The notes: a model not told the origin generated them from the letters alone. 64,000 bases of DNA from Anthopleura xanthogrammica (GCA_964019055.1 OZ025212.1:14406891-14470890); one strand, 5' to 3'. Shown: positions 1-12,691, numbered from the stretch's first letter. Translations and numbers: made by a program.

Positions 1-421
1 TGGTTATATTACATCTAATGAGTGCTATCTGTGGCGTGTATCCGTTCCTAGAAAAATTTGAAATGAAGCGAAAACAGACATGGCCGCCATGTTGGATTAT
101 TGATAATACAAAATTAAACAAGAACAAAACCTTTGCTCGAGTCAACAAATCCAAAATGGCGGCTATGAAGTCGTATGCACAATGATAAAGAGACATGGTC
201 GCCATGTTGGTTGATGACATGGGGCTATGACGTCACATGTACAAGGACAAAAACATGGCCGCCATTTTGGCTGATAAAACAAGAACAAGTATTTTTATCA
301 AAGTCAACCAACAAGGCGGCCATGGCGTCACATACACACTGAGAAGGAAGAGCTCAAGGTTTGCCAAGAGAAAAAAAGCAAAAACATCATTGAAAAAGAA
401 AGAACTTCAAGATTTAACTGA
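1..421. other. Region downstream of RNase T2 with repeated GGCGGC/CAT motifs
   Basis: No gene is supported here. The stretch carries five copies of a motif resembling the YY1-type ATGGCGGC core, in both orientations, near 80-95, 152-165, 195-210, 254-270 and 313-324, with similar flanking words (GACATGG, CATGTTGG). It looks like a degenerate tandem or inverted repeat rather than coding sequence. A short open frame at 237-425 crosses it but has no splice sites or protein character. Confidence 0.45.
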
Positions 422-3400
422 CTAGCCACGAATAATGACAGGGTATTTCAAACTACTTCCATGGCATTTCTCCGGTTCAGTTTCAAGACAGTTTATGGGG
501 TTGAACGCCTTGTCCAAACAGATGCGAAAACCAGCAAGATATTGATCACCATCCTGCAAGGAAACATGAAGAAAGTTTTAGTCAGCCTAGTCTGACATGA
601 TACACTCTCAATCTCAGAGCGTTGCGGCGCTTATTGCGCATGCGTAACTGTCAGACATATGCCTATCTCTTGAGCCCGCGTTCCTCTTGGTGTTACTCAA
701 TAAACGTTTGGCTCTGGTTGAATAGGCACTAGATTTCTAATGCCGCGCAACCCGGAATAGACCATTTTAGCTTGGGCGTAATGTTTTCCCATTTCAGATC
801 ACGTGTCATTCTCTTGAGAATAAGATTCTTGGTTTGGGTTGTATCAATATTCATGTGTCTTCTCATGCGCAACCGTTAAACAAAGAAATGATACTCTAGG
901 GAATGACACGTGGTTTTAAATGGGAAAACATTACGCCCAAGGCAAAGAAGTCTATTCCCTTGAATGAGGTAACTTAAGACAAAACATGTAGGTTAAGTGT
1001 GGCTTACCGGACCATCCAGACAAATGACTCGACCTTTCACGCCGTAATTATTCATTATCGCATCTTCAAAGTCTTCCACCTAATAAAGGCAACAGGATAA
1101 CCAAGTTATGAACAAACTACCGGCATGCTTTACTGCTGTACTGTAAAGTAGATTCTGTACTTTAATCACAGGTAGCCCAGTTTCACTGTGAGTGATTACC
1201 TTGTACGTCTTGTCGTCACTTGGAGGAAGTGCTTCACCGGCAAACATCCTGCAAGTCAAAGCAGGAGAATACAAATTAGGTACAAAACATACAGCCAATC
1301 GGAGAATTTGGAAGCGCGATATTTGGAAAGGACGTGGAAAATTCCGTATCATGCGCGCGCCCTAAATCATTCAAAATCTGTTGTATATAGACCCCTTGCA
1401 CGTGACGTCAGAGTTGCTCAATTTGGAGGGCAAAACAAAAGAATTTCAATCTCCTGGGGATTGGAACCTATTGTTTTGTCCTCCAAATTGAGCTGCATTC
1501 CGACGTGCTGCAAGGGGTCTATACCTATTTCAAAAAGGTTTTCATAGACGATGGGAAATAGGTTATTCCAAGATCCAAGAATAACTGGAATAACGTGTTT
1601 CTGCTTCTTATTCTCGTCAAGAACACGGAGGTTAGTGTTGAGATATTCCGTGTTGTTTCTAGTCCACGAAACCATCTTAAAGGCCTCGATTATTCGTGTT
1701 TAGTTGTATACCCATAATTTCTTTCCGTCTTGCAATGACCTATCGCCTATCGCCTATCGCCTTTGGCGATGACAACGTTTTTTGAAATAGGTATATATAG
1801 TGTTTTCAAAAGGGCAAATTTCGTATGACAGGAGAAAGAAAACTCATGGTATATAAGACCGTGACGGCATTTTGTCCGAGTATTACATTGGCTGAGCAGT
1901 GATCTCGCGCGCTGCATGTGATTGGTCGAATAAATGTCGTCAATTCCGTGACGCGAGGGTGTGTGCCGTGCCGTGCCGTTTCAGGGGCATGTGAAATCTG
2001 TATTACTCGTTTTCCCTATTAGTTATTCCATAGTTAATCGAGGGTTATTCTAGTGCTTTCGTTGCTCGAGCAATAACTTTCAACTGGAATCGGGAATGAA
2101 GGGTGGTCTAGCGGTCGTCAAATCGTCTCTCACCTCTGGGGTCTCTGGTTCGATTCCTGGACTCTGCATCACGTGATAATTTGAGGGTTTTTCTCCGGTT
2201 TTCGTCCCTCCACAAAATCTGTGAGTAAGACATGCCCTGACTTAGATCAGCCCAGAGGTTGTTTCAGGGTTCTATCTGTGAGTTAACCATACCCTGACTT
2301 AGATCAGCCTAGAGGTTGTTTCAGGGTTCTATCTGTGAGTTAGCCGTGCTCTGACTTAGATCAGCCCAGAGGTTGTTTCAGGGTTTGATCTGTGAGTTAG
2401 CCATGCCCTGACTTAGATCAGCCCAGAGGTTGTTTCAGGGTTCTATCTGTGAGTTAGCCGTACCCTGACTTAGATCAGCCCAGAGGTTGTTTCAGGGTTT
2501 GATCTGTGAGTTAGCCATGCCCTGACTTAGATCAGCCCAGAGGTTGTTTCAGGGTTTGATCTGTGAGTTAGCCATGCCCTGACTTAGATCAGCCCAGAGG
2601 TTGTTTCAGGGTTTGATCTGTGAGTTAGCCATGCCCTGACTTAGATCAGCCCAGAGGTTGTTTCAGGGTTTGATCTGTGAGTTAGCCATGCCCTGACTTA
2701 GATCAGCCCAGAGGTTGTTTCAGGGTTTGATCTGTGAGTTAGCCATGCCCTGACTTAGATCAGCCCAGAGGTTGTTTCAGGGTTCTATCTGTGAGTTAGC
2801 CGTACCCTGACTTAGATCAGCCCAGAGGTTGTTTCAGGGTTTGATCTGTGAGTTAGCCATGCCCTGACTTAGATCAGCCCAGAGGTTGTTTCAGGGTTTG
2901 ATCTGTGAGTTAGCCATGCCCTGACTTAGATCAGCCCAGAGGTTGTTTCAGGGTTTGATCTGTGAGTTAGCCATGCCCTGACTTAGATCAGCCCAGAGGT
3001 TGTTTCAGGGTTTGATCTGTGAGTTAGCCATGCCCTGACTTAGATCAGCCCAGAGGTTGTTTCAGGGTTTGATCTGTGAGTTAGCCATGCCCTGACTTAG
3101 ATCAGCCCAGAGGTTGTTTCAGGGTTTGATCTGTGAGTTAGCTGTACCCTGACTTAGATCAGCCCAGAGGTTGTTTCAGGGTTTGATCTGTGAGTTAGCC
3201 ATGCCCTGACTTAGATCAGCCCAGAGGTTGTTTCAGGGTTTGATCTGTGAGTTAGCCATGCCCTGACTTAGATCAGCCCAGAGGTTGTTTCAGGGTTGGA
3301 TCTGTGAGTTAGCCATGCCCTGACTTAGATCAGCCCAGAGGTTGTTTCAGGGTTCTATCTGTGAGTTAGCCATGCCCTGACTTAGATCAGCCCAGAGGTT

Positions 3401-6400
3401 GTTTCAGGGTTCAATCTGTGAGTTAGCCATGCCCTGACTTAGATCAGCCCAGAGGTTGTTTCAGGGTTTGATCTGTGAGTTAGCCATGCCCTGACTTAGA
3501 TCAGCCCAGAGGTTGTTTCAGGGTTTGATCTGTGAGTTAGCCATGCCCTGACTTAGATCAGCCCAGAGGTTGTTTCAGGGTTCAATCTGTGAGTTAGCCA
3601 TGCCCTGACTTAGATCAGCCCAGATACTGTTTCAGGGTTCGATCTGTGAGCCGTGTATTGACTTTGATTGCAACTACTTTTACTGTCTACTGATTGGTCT
3701 TCAATCTTTCTTACTTGCGCAGATCGTATTGAAGGTTCAGCTTCAATGTCTTGAAGAAATAATCGTGCTCATTACTAACAGCAGGAAGAGTGGAGGCACA
3801 GGTGCCATGCTTCTCCCATTCGTGTTTCCTAGACAAAAACCCAAAGAATTATCAGTTGAGTTACGAGTATTTTCCATTTATATAATAAGAACGTATGGGA
3901 TTCATAGGAACATCCGTCACTTGCTGCATGATCTAAGAAAGAGATTCAAAAGATCGTACGTACCAGAGTTCTTCGCTTTCCGAGACATCAGGCAAGGCTA
4001 TCCATTGCTTCATCATCTTTGGTTTGAGATCCTACAGACAGTAGAACATACATGGTTGCACAGACACTAGAGAAAAACGTTTGCGCATGCGTGCCTTTCA
4101 GCACGCTTTCCAAGAATTTACAAGAGTTTTAGTGAGAAAGTTAATGCTTGTTTTCTCCAAGTATACAAAAAATTTCGTGGGTATACTTTTGTGAGACCAA
4201 GACACTGTATTAATAAAGACAATATGAAAAAATTAGCCTTAAGTTTCAAGAACTGACTTTAAGTTTGGCATTTTGTAAAGACTATTCTTTAGGCAAGCGT
4301 GAAAGTCAGATTTGCATATTTATACAATAGCACGAAGACGCTTTTGACTAATTTGCATATGGACTTAGAGCATGCGCAGACGTTTTTCACGCGTGTCGGT
4401 TGCACATAGATATGTAAATAAACCGGCATTGTTATCCTCTACTAGGAATTATGCAGCAGGGGTGGATACAGGAGGAAGGAAAAACCAAGGAACCTGGAGA
4501 AAAAACCCTCGTGGCAAGGGAGAGAACAACACATCAAACAAACTCAACTCCCATATGATCTGACCCGAGCCGGGGCTCGAACCAAGACCACAGTGGTGAG
4601 AAGGTAGCGGTAAACCACTGTACCACCCATGCCACCCAAATACTGCTTCTAATGGAAATCTCCTTGTTCATGTCATACTGTCATGGTGAAAACAGAGCAT
4701 TTTGAAAACCATGACATCACTTCTGATTTCAGTCACTCTGCAAGGATGGATCCAGGGGGGAGGGTAAGGGAGGTCCAGACACCCTGTAATACCTATGCTT
4801 TGCACAGCTTTGAAGTAGTTTTTGTATGAAGTATACATTTGGGCCCTCCCTCTCAACATTTGGACCCCCTTCTCAACATTTGGACCCCCTTCTCAAAAAT
4901 TCCTGGCTCCACCCTTGCCCTGGATGGGCTGTTGGGCAGATTGGATTGTTTTCTTTGAGCGAAATTAATTAGAAACTTGTAATTTCTTTTATTATTAAAT
5001 CATGCAAAATTAATTGCTGGAATTATTCAAAACAGTTGGATTAATGATAATAATAATGAACAGTTCTAGGGCACCACAACTGGGTCTCAGTGCCCTCACA
5101 ATCACAAAACAATAAAACTAGTAAATAAAAAAATGATAATGGAAAGTTCTTATTTAGTGCATTTCACAATGTCTCAATGTGCTTTACAATTGTGACCAGT
5201 GGAGGACTTTACGGGCTGCATAGCTATTAGCAGCCATGAGTGAATCATGAGTGAATTGTTAGTAATTAGTGTGATGCCTCCAAATTGGGATAGGCTGTTC
5301 AACCGGGAGACCATCCCCTACTCTTACACGAATAATTCAACAGGTTCTTTTATGTGCCCCATTTACAAGACCCCTGTACATCTCCAAGACCCCTGTACCC
5401 TCCCCTCCTAGACTAGACCCTTGATATTTATTGATACATAACTGCATTTGTATTATGTAAGTATTGAAATGAGTCATTTTCATCTTACCTCAATCTTATC
5501 TTTATCAAATGGCCAGGATTTATTACAGAAACTGGGATCTGGTTTTCCATTGACAGTTGGCCTGGTTAAACAAACAAAAAATCAAAAATATTGTCCAAGT
5601 AAAATTCTTCATCCTCTGATGCAATCCTCAAAGTCAATTCTGTCAAAATATAATATGATGTAATGATGATGCTGATGAATGTAAAGTGATTTTATAACTT
5701 ATTGCCATTTTGAGCCGTCAATACAGGTTTATATTGGTGGATAGTTGGGAGAAAATATATTCCATATTGGCTGTAGCCGCAAAGCAATGAAGGCCAATAT
5801 GGAATATATTTTCTTCTAACACTGTCAATATAACCCATATTGGCGGCTCAAAATAGCAATAAGTTTTGTATCACGATTTTTTCTATGGTGCGGTAATTCT
5901 GAGCTGACAATACGGGTGTATATTGGTGGCTCTCTCCCGATCAAACTTATAGGAGAATCGCAATGCTGATTATTATTCACATAGAAAGGGAAATTAGAAA
6001 GGGAAATTAGAAGTTTTTTTATGATCAGAGAAGGAAAATGGAGAACTGTTCTGTAACTCTGTTTGAATTAGAATTCAATTATCACTACTGTGCCATCATA
6101 CTTAATACCTGGAGTCCCCCCTGGGCTTAATTCTTCCTACTCAATGCATGGTACTTCATATATCAACAATAATTATGTTCTCACCATAGACCATGTATGG
6201 TCCAGTTTTCGACATCAGTAGGAACACAGTCATTCCTGAATTTATAATCATTCACTATCCGAAAGCTTTGGTCATCCTGGAAAAGATATCAAAAACAAAT
6301 TTGCATATGTCTGATAATAGACCCCTTGCAGCATGTCAGAATGCAGTTCAATTTGGAGGGCAAAAAAATAGGTTCCAATTCTCAGGAGATTGAAATTCTT

Positions 6401-8160
6401 TTGTTTTGTCCTCCAAATTGAGCTGCTTTGACGTCACATGAAAGGGGTCTACTAAATTAATGAAAAGTTAAACCTGCCATTTCCTTGAGCTTCAACCAAA
6501 AAAAACCAACAGGAAACCAATTTTTTGGTTTCCTGTTTTTCAGGGTCTGCCCTCCTGATCACTGTTCCCTTGATCACTATCCCCCTGATCACTGTACTAC
6601 TTACTGTTGAAACTGCATCTTTTTTAAAATAGCACTGGGATTGTGGCCACCACTGACTGAACACAAAGTATTTCCAATTATGGGATTGATCTGACAACCT
6701 GAAAGAGTAGTAAAATGAAAAAGGTTAACTTTGGCCTCCTCAAACATAATAAAGATACTGTATGCCATCACCTATACTGACCCTTTTAATAAATCCTAAA
6801 ATGGTTTATTTTCCGTGTTTGACATCAAATTATTTACATTTTTATATTATATTTATGGCATATGTATTTACTACTAGTATTAGCTAGCTCTTAATTTTTC
6901 TTTGTCCCTAGTTATAGTACTTTTTTCTTTATATAGTTTAAATTATAATGTGATATTTGTATTTTGTCTCAGGCTGAGCTTGTTTGGACTTTGAGTCTGT
7001 TCCCAGCCTGTGTTAAGCAGTTAAATAAAAAATAAATAAAAAATTCATACTTTTGAATTCTATTCAAAGGAACAGATTTCAAAAGAATAAATTTGACATT
7101 AAACGCAGAAAATAAAGCATTGTAGGATTTATTAAAATGGTCTATAGGTGATGGCATATCTGTGAAGGGTGCCTTTCATTCCCTTTTTCCAGTTTATTTG
7201 CAATTTGCAAGAGTTTTGCAGAAGTGGGCATCATTTGTTCCTTTGCTGCTAGAAATATTCCAAGGGAAGGGTCACAATAGAAGGGCTATACAATGGGACC
7301 CCTTTTCATGAGATAACCTAATTCTGACTTCAGGGTCATCCTTTAGAGGCTTGGCAAAAAAAGTTTAGCCTACCAAATTTCTATCCCTTCCCCTCCTCTG
7401 GATCAAAAATGAATGTATAAAACTGGTAATTATTATCACAACCCTAGGTTTACTTACTGTTCACCAAGAGAAATGGAGAGAATAATGGCAAATGAAAACA
7501 ACAGCAGGGCTAGAAAAGAGATGAAAACAAAATGAAAGAAATGTGACAAAATATAATATCCTTCATGTACTAAGTAAAAGAGAAAGAACGAAGCTTGCAA
7601 ATGTATGGAAAGTGATCTGATCTTGTGATTTGCATTCCACTTTCGTAAGTATTCAAAATCCTAGATCCGCCCATGCATATCATATATAAGCTTAATACTC
7701 CAACCACAGATTTTACATGTTTTTTTTTTAGTAATTTAAGGAAATAAAGGTATATAAGGTTTCAGCTATGTCACCTAAAACAATATCTGTTACACTTCGA
7801 ACTTTTCAACGACGTTAACAAAACATTTCTCAAAGTGAATCAACATTTTTCTATGTTTCAAATTAGAGATTTCAAAATTTAATGCTAAATAGATATTCGC
7901 TACAGCATTTGTAAGTAGTAAAACTAGGTAAATATGAAGTACTTTCAATGTTACTTATCGCTGTAATGAAGTTGAACCTTTAATATTGGGTGCAAGAGAA
8001 TATAATTTCCGTGTCGCGTCAAAAAAAATTTTCTGTGCGCTTCTCTCACTTAACTCAAAGAGCTCCGCACGAAGCTTGCATGTAATCAGAAAATTTCCCT
8101 GTAAAAAAAATACAAACTTATAATTCCCTGGATGATTTATTTACCTCTTTTTGCCTCCAT
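422..8160 (-). CDS. RNASET2: Ribonuclease T2, secreted/lysosomal (ten exons)
   Basis: T2-family acid endoribonuclease that cleaves single-stranded RNA in the secretory or lysosomal compartment. Exons on the minus strand: 8160-8145, 7509-7458, 6698-6605, 6276-6185, 5561-5489, 4031-3964, 3828-3715, 1248-1200, 1079-1008, 553-422. All junctions are GT-AG and phases agree, giving 253 residues. The start was chosen because exon 1 (MEAKR) joins a hydrophobic exon 2 to make a signal peptide ending near SLGE. Both catalytic blocks are present: CAS I WTIHGLW (about 79-85) and CAS II KHEWEKHGTC (about 133-142), so the catalytic histidines are intact. The C-terminal part (VEDFEDAI, then GDQYLAGFRICLDK) fits the family. 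Intron 7 is swollen by a minisatellite, a SINE and MITEs. The gene is divergent from HYLS1. Identification is firm; exact ends of exon 1 are the least certain part. Confidence 0.9.
758..954. mobile_element. Palindromic MITE, family B copy 1
   Basis: A roughly 197-bp inverted-repeat element starting TAGACC and ending GTCTA, with the internal word GAATGACACGTGGT and its complement. It lies in an intron of RNase T2. Other copies sit near 14429, 38878 and 49336. No protein is encoded, so it is a non-autonomous DNA element. Confidence 0.75.
1388..1521. mobile_element. Palindromic MITE, family A copy 1 (TA-flanked)
   Basis: A 134-bp element with near-complete inverted symmetry: TAGACCCCTTGCA at the left, TGCAAGGGGTCTA at the right, and CAATTTGGAGG / CCTCCAAATTG inside. 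TA at both borders suggests a Tc1/mariner-like target. Further copies are at 6318, 15715, 55731 and 56130. Confidence 0.8.
1520..1796. mobile_element. Inverted-repeat element abutting family A copy 1
   Basis: Terminal inverted repeats TATACCTATTTCAAAAA and TTTTTGAAATAGGTATA bound about 277 bp, and the left end shares its TA with the end of the 1388-1521 MITE. A small CCTATCG tandem array (about 1738-1760) lies near the right end. No coding capacity was seen. Confidence 0.6.
2100..2220 (+). mobile_element. tRNA-derived SINE head
   Basis: Pol III-type internal promoter: an A-box-like TGGTCTAGCGG at about 2104 and a B-box GGTTCGATTCC at about 2147, followed by the SINE body word TTCTCCGGTTTTCGTCC. 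The 3' part runs directly into the 57-bp minisatellite, so the original 3' end cannot be drawn. A related SINE is on the other strand at 4440-4640. Confidence 0.65.
2217..3652. repeat. 57-bp minisatellite, about 25 copies
   Basis: Head-to-tail units of 57 bp, each with ATCTGTGAGTTAGCC, CCCTGACTTAGATCAGCCC and GAGGTTGTTTCAGGG. Copies are nearly identical, with variable positions after TTTCAGGGTT (TGATCT, CTATCT, CAATCT). It sits inside intron 7 of RNase T2. The first unit is continuous with the tail of the SINE at 2100, suggesting the array grew from SINE 3' sequence. There are no unique spacers, so it is not a CRISPR array. Confidence 0.95.
4440..4640 (-). mobile_element. tRNA-derived SINE, minus strand
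   Basis: Read on the minus strand it begins near 4638 with TGGTACAGTGG (A box), then GGTTCGAGCCC (B box, 4573-4583), and a body containing TTTTTTCTCCAGGTTCC. It lies in intron 5 of RNase T2. The tRNA-like head is not a functional tRNA because the acceptor stem does not pair. Confidence 0.65.
5711..5867. repeat. Palindromic repeat with TATTGGCGGCTCAAAAT ends
   Basis: An inverted repeat: TTTGAGCCGTCAATA... at the left, GGCGGCTCAAAATAGC at the right, with ATATTCCATATTGG and CCAATATGGAATAT facing each other in the middle. A diverged relative lies at about 59255-59370. Probably a MITE in RNase T2 intron 4. Confidence 0.6.
6318..6451. mobile_element. Palindromic MITE, family A copy 2
   Basis: Same structure and length as 1388-1521: TAGACCCCTTGCAGCATG at the left, GACGTCACATGAAAGGGGTCTA at the right. 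Flanked by TA. Located between exons 3 and 4 of RNase T2, just inside the intron. Confidence 0.8.
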
Positions 8161-8826
8161 CTGGGAAAAAAATGCTTGATTCTACCCAAAATATGAGAAT
8201 ATATGAACTAGTTCTATTAGATTCGAATACTTATAAAAGAATAAAGTCACATGTTATATAAATACAACATATAACGCGATTTCTGATTGGCTTATTATGG
8301 ACTTATTGTACATGTGTTTCCGGTCGGAAAGCTCACGTGCTCTAAGGTATGCTATAATTTGTCTGTAAAAATCTCCTTGCTCAAACCTTTATACGCGTTT
8401 ATCATTATATTATTACATTTTTTAAATCTTGTCAAAATTAAGACTTTCTGCAAAGTTTTATCTGTAGTTTATACCAAACCAAATTTGGGCTTCCTGTGTT
8501 AAAATAATTTTAATTTGAATAAGCTGATAAAAGTATTTGAATCTCGTTATCTACTCTAAATAGTGTTGAAACACTGACAAACATGAACTGTCAGCCAGAA
8601 AGAATTATATATATTGAAAAGTTGCGATTCAACTGTTCAAACCTGGAAATTCCACGGGACAGGAAGTGACGTCGAGTAAAATCCAGTACTTGGGCTTCCT
8701 GTAGAGTTTAGTACGAGAGGGACTGTGTTCTACATTCCATTCAACGGTTTGGCGAAAATTTCAAAGTTTTGATCGAAAATTCTTAAATTTTTCAAGTTAT
8801 TTTTTCTATTCTTAAAAGGCAAAAAG
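8161..8826. promoter_or_regulatory. Divergent promoter region between RNase T2 and HYLS1
   Basis: About 670 bp separates the two start codons, which point away from each other. Visible candidate sites on the HYLS1 side include an ETS-like GGAAG overlapping TGACGTC at 8662-8673. No TATA box stands out near HYLS1. The remainder is AT-rich without recognisable genes. Confidence 0.5.
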
Positions 8827-11800
8827 ATGTCTGAAGACTGGAATTTTACTGAGGATGAGATTCGAGATAAGCTTGCGGAGCTTGGATACAGCAATATTCC
8901 TAGAGAGAAACTGAGAGAATTTGCTGATGGTGAGTGGTGATTCTATCAATCTAAAAGCTGTAAGCTAAAATATTTAGACCTTTTATTATTCATTTGACGA
9001 CTAAAGATAACGATTTGCTTTAAATTAGAGATAAAGCAGCCAACTACGAAGATAAATACATATTATTTCCCGTTATTTTCGTAGATCAAAACCTCACAAC
9101 TCTTACAAATATATCCAAAAGTTTAGCGCACTTGCCTAGACTCGAATGTCTGTATAGACGAAACAAAACATGGCAAAAATAACTAGAAAAATCATTCCTG
9201 ATGTCTTTTATTATTGCAGATCTACAGGAGCTTATAAAGTTTGAGTCATCAGCTTCCAATCCGGAGAGAGCTTCATCATCAACTGTGGATACAACAGAAC
9301 AAACAGATAGCTTTGTCAGTACTACAGATGAACAAACTTCACCAGAATCAGACAAAGAAAGGCTTTATCCAAGGAGAGCAGCAGAAAGGACAAGCAAGAA
9401 AGGAGTAAGTAGATTAGAAATATAGGGGTTTAGAATAGCCTCCAACTTTTTCAGAACTCTTTGACGTTCAAGGCACAGAATAGCAATCATTTTTCATTAT
9501 TGATAAAATAAGTTCTGGGTTTTTCCAGAATCCTTTTTATCCCCAACCCTCTCCTCAAAGGAGCATGCATGATTCTCAGGAGCCAATTGTATGAACCCTG
9601 AAAAAGCACTATCCACCAAATAAATCCTTATCCAGTGGATAAACCTAATCGAAATGGTGTGATTGGCTCACACGAAGCAGAGGAGTTATAGCCTGCGTAC
9701 AGCAGGACACATGTAAGAATGAACTGGCACAGCAGCCAATCAAGGCCCGTTATATAACCGTGCAACCATGCTGGGTGTTTAGAACAAGGAATCGTGCACT
9801 ATTTCACAGACCGTCTGAACCAGAGTTTAAGTCGGGCTGCACGCCGTCTAAGGAGTTACTGTATCAACAGGATTTTATCCTATTCTCTTATGATAATAAT
9901 CTAATAATAATTTATTAACTTATATGGCACATTTTCCATAAATATAATCAAATCCTATCCTATACTTTATGCCTTTATCTGTTAGATAGTGTTTATCATT
10001 GGATAAATAATCCAGGATTCGTACAACTGACCAAGATTTCCTTGTAAACTTTCAATAGATTGGGCAGCCTGTAGTGTAATCAAAACACAGGACACCCATC
10101 AAATCTCTTTCAATTGACAAATAAATTATTTAATGAATAATTTGCAGTTGAGTCACATCCCGTATGGCAAGGAAAACTACCTATATCCCATTAAAGAGGT
10201 TGATACACCTACGTCAGATAGCACCTCAGTTGATTATGAAAAGCCCAGTCATAAATTGGCTAGAAAAAGGAAAGTACTACGACGAAGAAATGGAGAGGCT
10301 AGAGTGTTTGATGAATCATTTACATCCACAGACTCAGGTAGTTGAAATTTCTTTACTTATAATATAAACTTGATGTTATAGAAGATTTCAATTTACTTGG
10401 TCGCTTAATAGAGATTGACAAGGCAGTTGCTTTACTGCCTTCTCAATCTCTATTAAATGACCAAGTTTCTTAAGCAACTTACTGCCCACCCCAAGATGGT
10501 TGCTTATGAGAGAGTCAACTGTATTATTAATATGAACTTGGTAGTTAATTGCAAGCTCCCTGCTGAAATTTCGGTTTTCACTACTGTTAATCACCAAAAA
10601 ATCATTTGGTACGTAACCTTTTATATTTTTGACTAGTGCCAGTGAAAAAAAAATTCAGACTTGCACACAGTTCACAACTTCTGAGTTCACATATATCAAA
10701 AATTACTAATTTTAGTTTTTAATGGGTTGGCCGCTTCCAGTTTCATTCTAACCTATTCAATTCAAATATTGTACTAACCAATATCCCTAGACATTTTTTT
10801 CGAAAACATCATTATTTGGTGTTCTTTTTGTTTCTCTCAAGGTTCAACAGGAACTGATATTTCAGAACTTGAGCAGCGGTTGAGAGAACTTCCCCTCAGT
10901 GACCCAAAATATGACGACATATTTCAACAACCTTTGGATTATCGTCCATGGGAGGGCCAACAAGCTGGAGGAGCATTACCATCATGTATGTACTATAGAT
11001 ATATAATATGAAATGCCGATCCATATAGGCAGTAACAATACACAGCTGTTGTAAATCTGATACTCTTTGATGATTGTGCTTCTTCTTAGTACAATCTAAA
11101 TAAATTTTATTGTCTATTGGCAGAAAATCACAGTTAGTATAATCATTGCATAACTGCTTCCATTTTTTCATGTCACTTGATCAATCCATGCTTATTATTC
11201 TTATTTTCATTCAGTTTCCCATTCTGACTGTTCTATTACTATGTGTATAAACACACCATATTGGCATGCATCTCTTATTAATTAAGACTCATAATTATTG
11301 TGTTTTATACAATCCAGACATCAGACCAAGAACAAGTCATCCTCATACAAGAAGAATAAGGAAATGTGACCCAGTAAACAGGTAAAATATTCCAAAATAT
11401 TCAGAGCAGTTGTAGTATGGGGTTGAGCATGCCCACCAAGATTCCTGGTGGTTGCCAATGATGGAAATGTCTGGGACTAAACTTAGATGAAATTCATTCC
11501 ATACTAAATGATCAAGAATTAATTACTTTGGAATTACTGAAATCAGAATCATCTTTACTATAAGACTAAATAAGAAGATATAGATTCTAGGAGTGATCAT
11601 TGATCTACATTTTAGCAAGTTATTATTATCAGTATCTAGTTATTTCTATATAGAAGTAATATTATTTAAGGAATAAAAAACAGTTTTCCGTCGATTATAC
11701 TCTGATAAAGACACTTGGGATGTGGAGAGAACACGAGAGAAGCGTAGGAAACCATGACACGTATTTATTTTTATTGCTTTTATTGCTTTTATAAAATAAC

Positions 11801-12691
11801 TAATCAGAGAGAGAAAAAAAATGATGTGAGCATGTATTACGTCTCATAAAACATGGCTTTTTGACCAATCAGAGCGCGCATAATATCAAAGTTATTTTAT
11901 AAAGTTTTATATTTTTATTATTAGAAGTGTTTAATAGTCTCTATTATTAGTATACAAATTTTTATAATTTTCAATTCCCATTTTTTTTTTCCTTTAATAT
12001 ATTATTATTAGTTTGATGGACGCACTGTAATTGGAGCCTAGCTCTGTTGTGTGTTCCTTGCCCATTATTATTTTTCCTGATTATCTAATTTAGTTATATT
12101 TCTAGTTGGGTGAAAGTTATGTAAATAAATAAAAAAATAAATGGTGTTGTGATTGTTGTTGACTAGGTTTCGTCAGTTCAGTCGTGAATGGGAGAACAGG
12201 AAGGCTCCAGGAGAAAAGAGCCACAAGTCATTACGATGGAATGTTAGGGTAAGAAATTTTATCATAGTTGTACTTCCCATCTCATCCACGTGTTTGAAAA
12301 AGACGTGGTAAATGGCCCCATGCCACCAAGGGGGGAGGGGATAGGAAATGGCTGAATGACAGCAGTTTTCATTCAATGGAAATATATTCATGAATATTTT
12401 GAAGTGACAATTTTGTTTTTTTTAGGGACAATTATTACAGTGTGATATCTTTGAGGTAAGGCTTTTTAACAAAAAATTTGAATTAATTTAATTACAACAC
12501 CAGCTTTGTTATTACAAATCAGTGTAATGTTTGCCCAATGTTTGCTGTCATATTCACCAGGTGTCTTAAAACCATTTCTTATTTTTTAGCGACCTCAGAG
12601 GCGATATGTACCAAATAACTATGTTGTTCCCACTGACAAGAAACGTCAAAATCTACGCTGGGAAGTCAGGACAAATATGGCAAGAGTTTGA
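8827..12691 (+). CDS. HYLS1: HYLS1 centriole/ciliogenesis protein (eight exons)
   Basis: Orthologue of hydrolethalus syndrome protein 1, a centriolar protein needed for cilium formation. Exons: 8827-8929, 9220-9404, 10148-10337, 10842-10985, 11318-11381, 12167-12248, 12426-12455, 12590-12691; every junction is GT-AG and in phase, giving 299 residues, the length I recall for human HYLS1. The start ATG is in an AAAAG context and opens the first frame-consistent exon. Family marks: KRKVLRR followed by EARVFDES and TDSGS, then the HYLS1 box region [21 protein letters not shown], and the tail [15 protein letters not shown] with a second LRWEVR. The 3' UTR contains a MITE (12940-13287) and ends at AATAAA 13418. 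Introns hold a 72-nt hairpin. Convergent with MRPL4. Confidence 0.93.
10395..10466. repeat. 72-nt hairpin in HYLS1 intron 3
   Basis: Arms ACTTGGTCGCTTAATAGAG and CTCTATTAAATGACCAAGT pair almost throughout, with AAGGCAG / CTGCCTT closing near a TTGCTTTA loop. Size fits either a very small MITE or a pre-miRNA-like hairpin; the sequence alone cannot separate these. Confidence 0.6.

Noticed and set aside
2217..3652. Possible CRISPR array
   Set aside because: Units are contiguous 57-bp copies without unique spacers, there are no cas genes, and the genome is eukaryotic.
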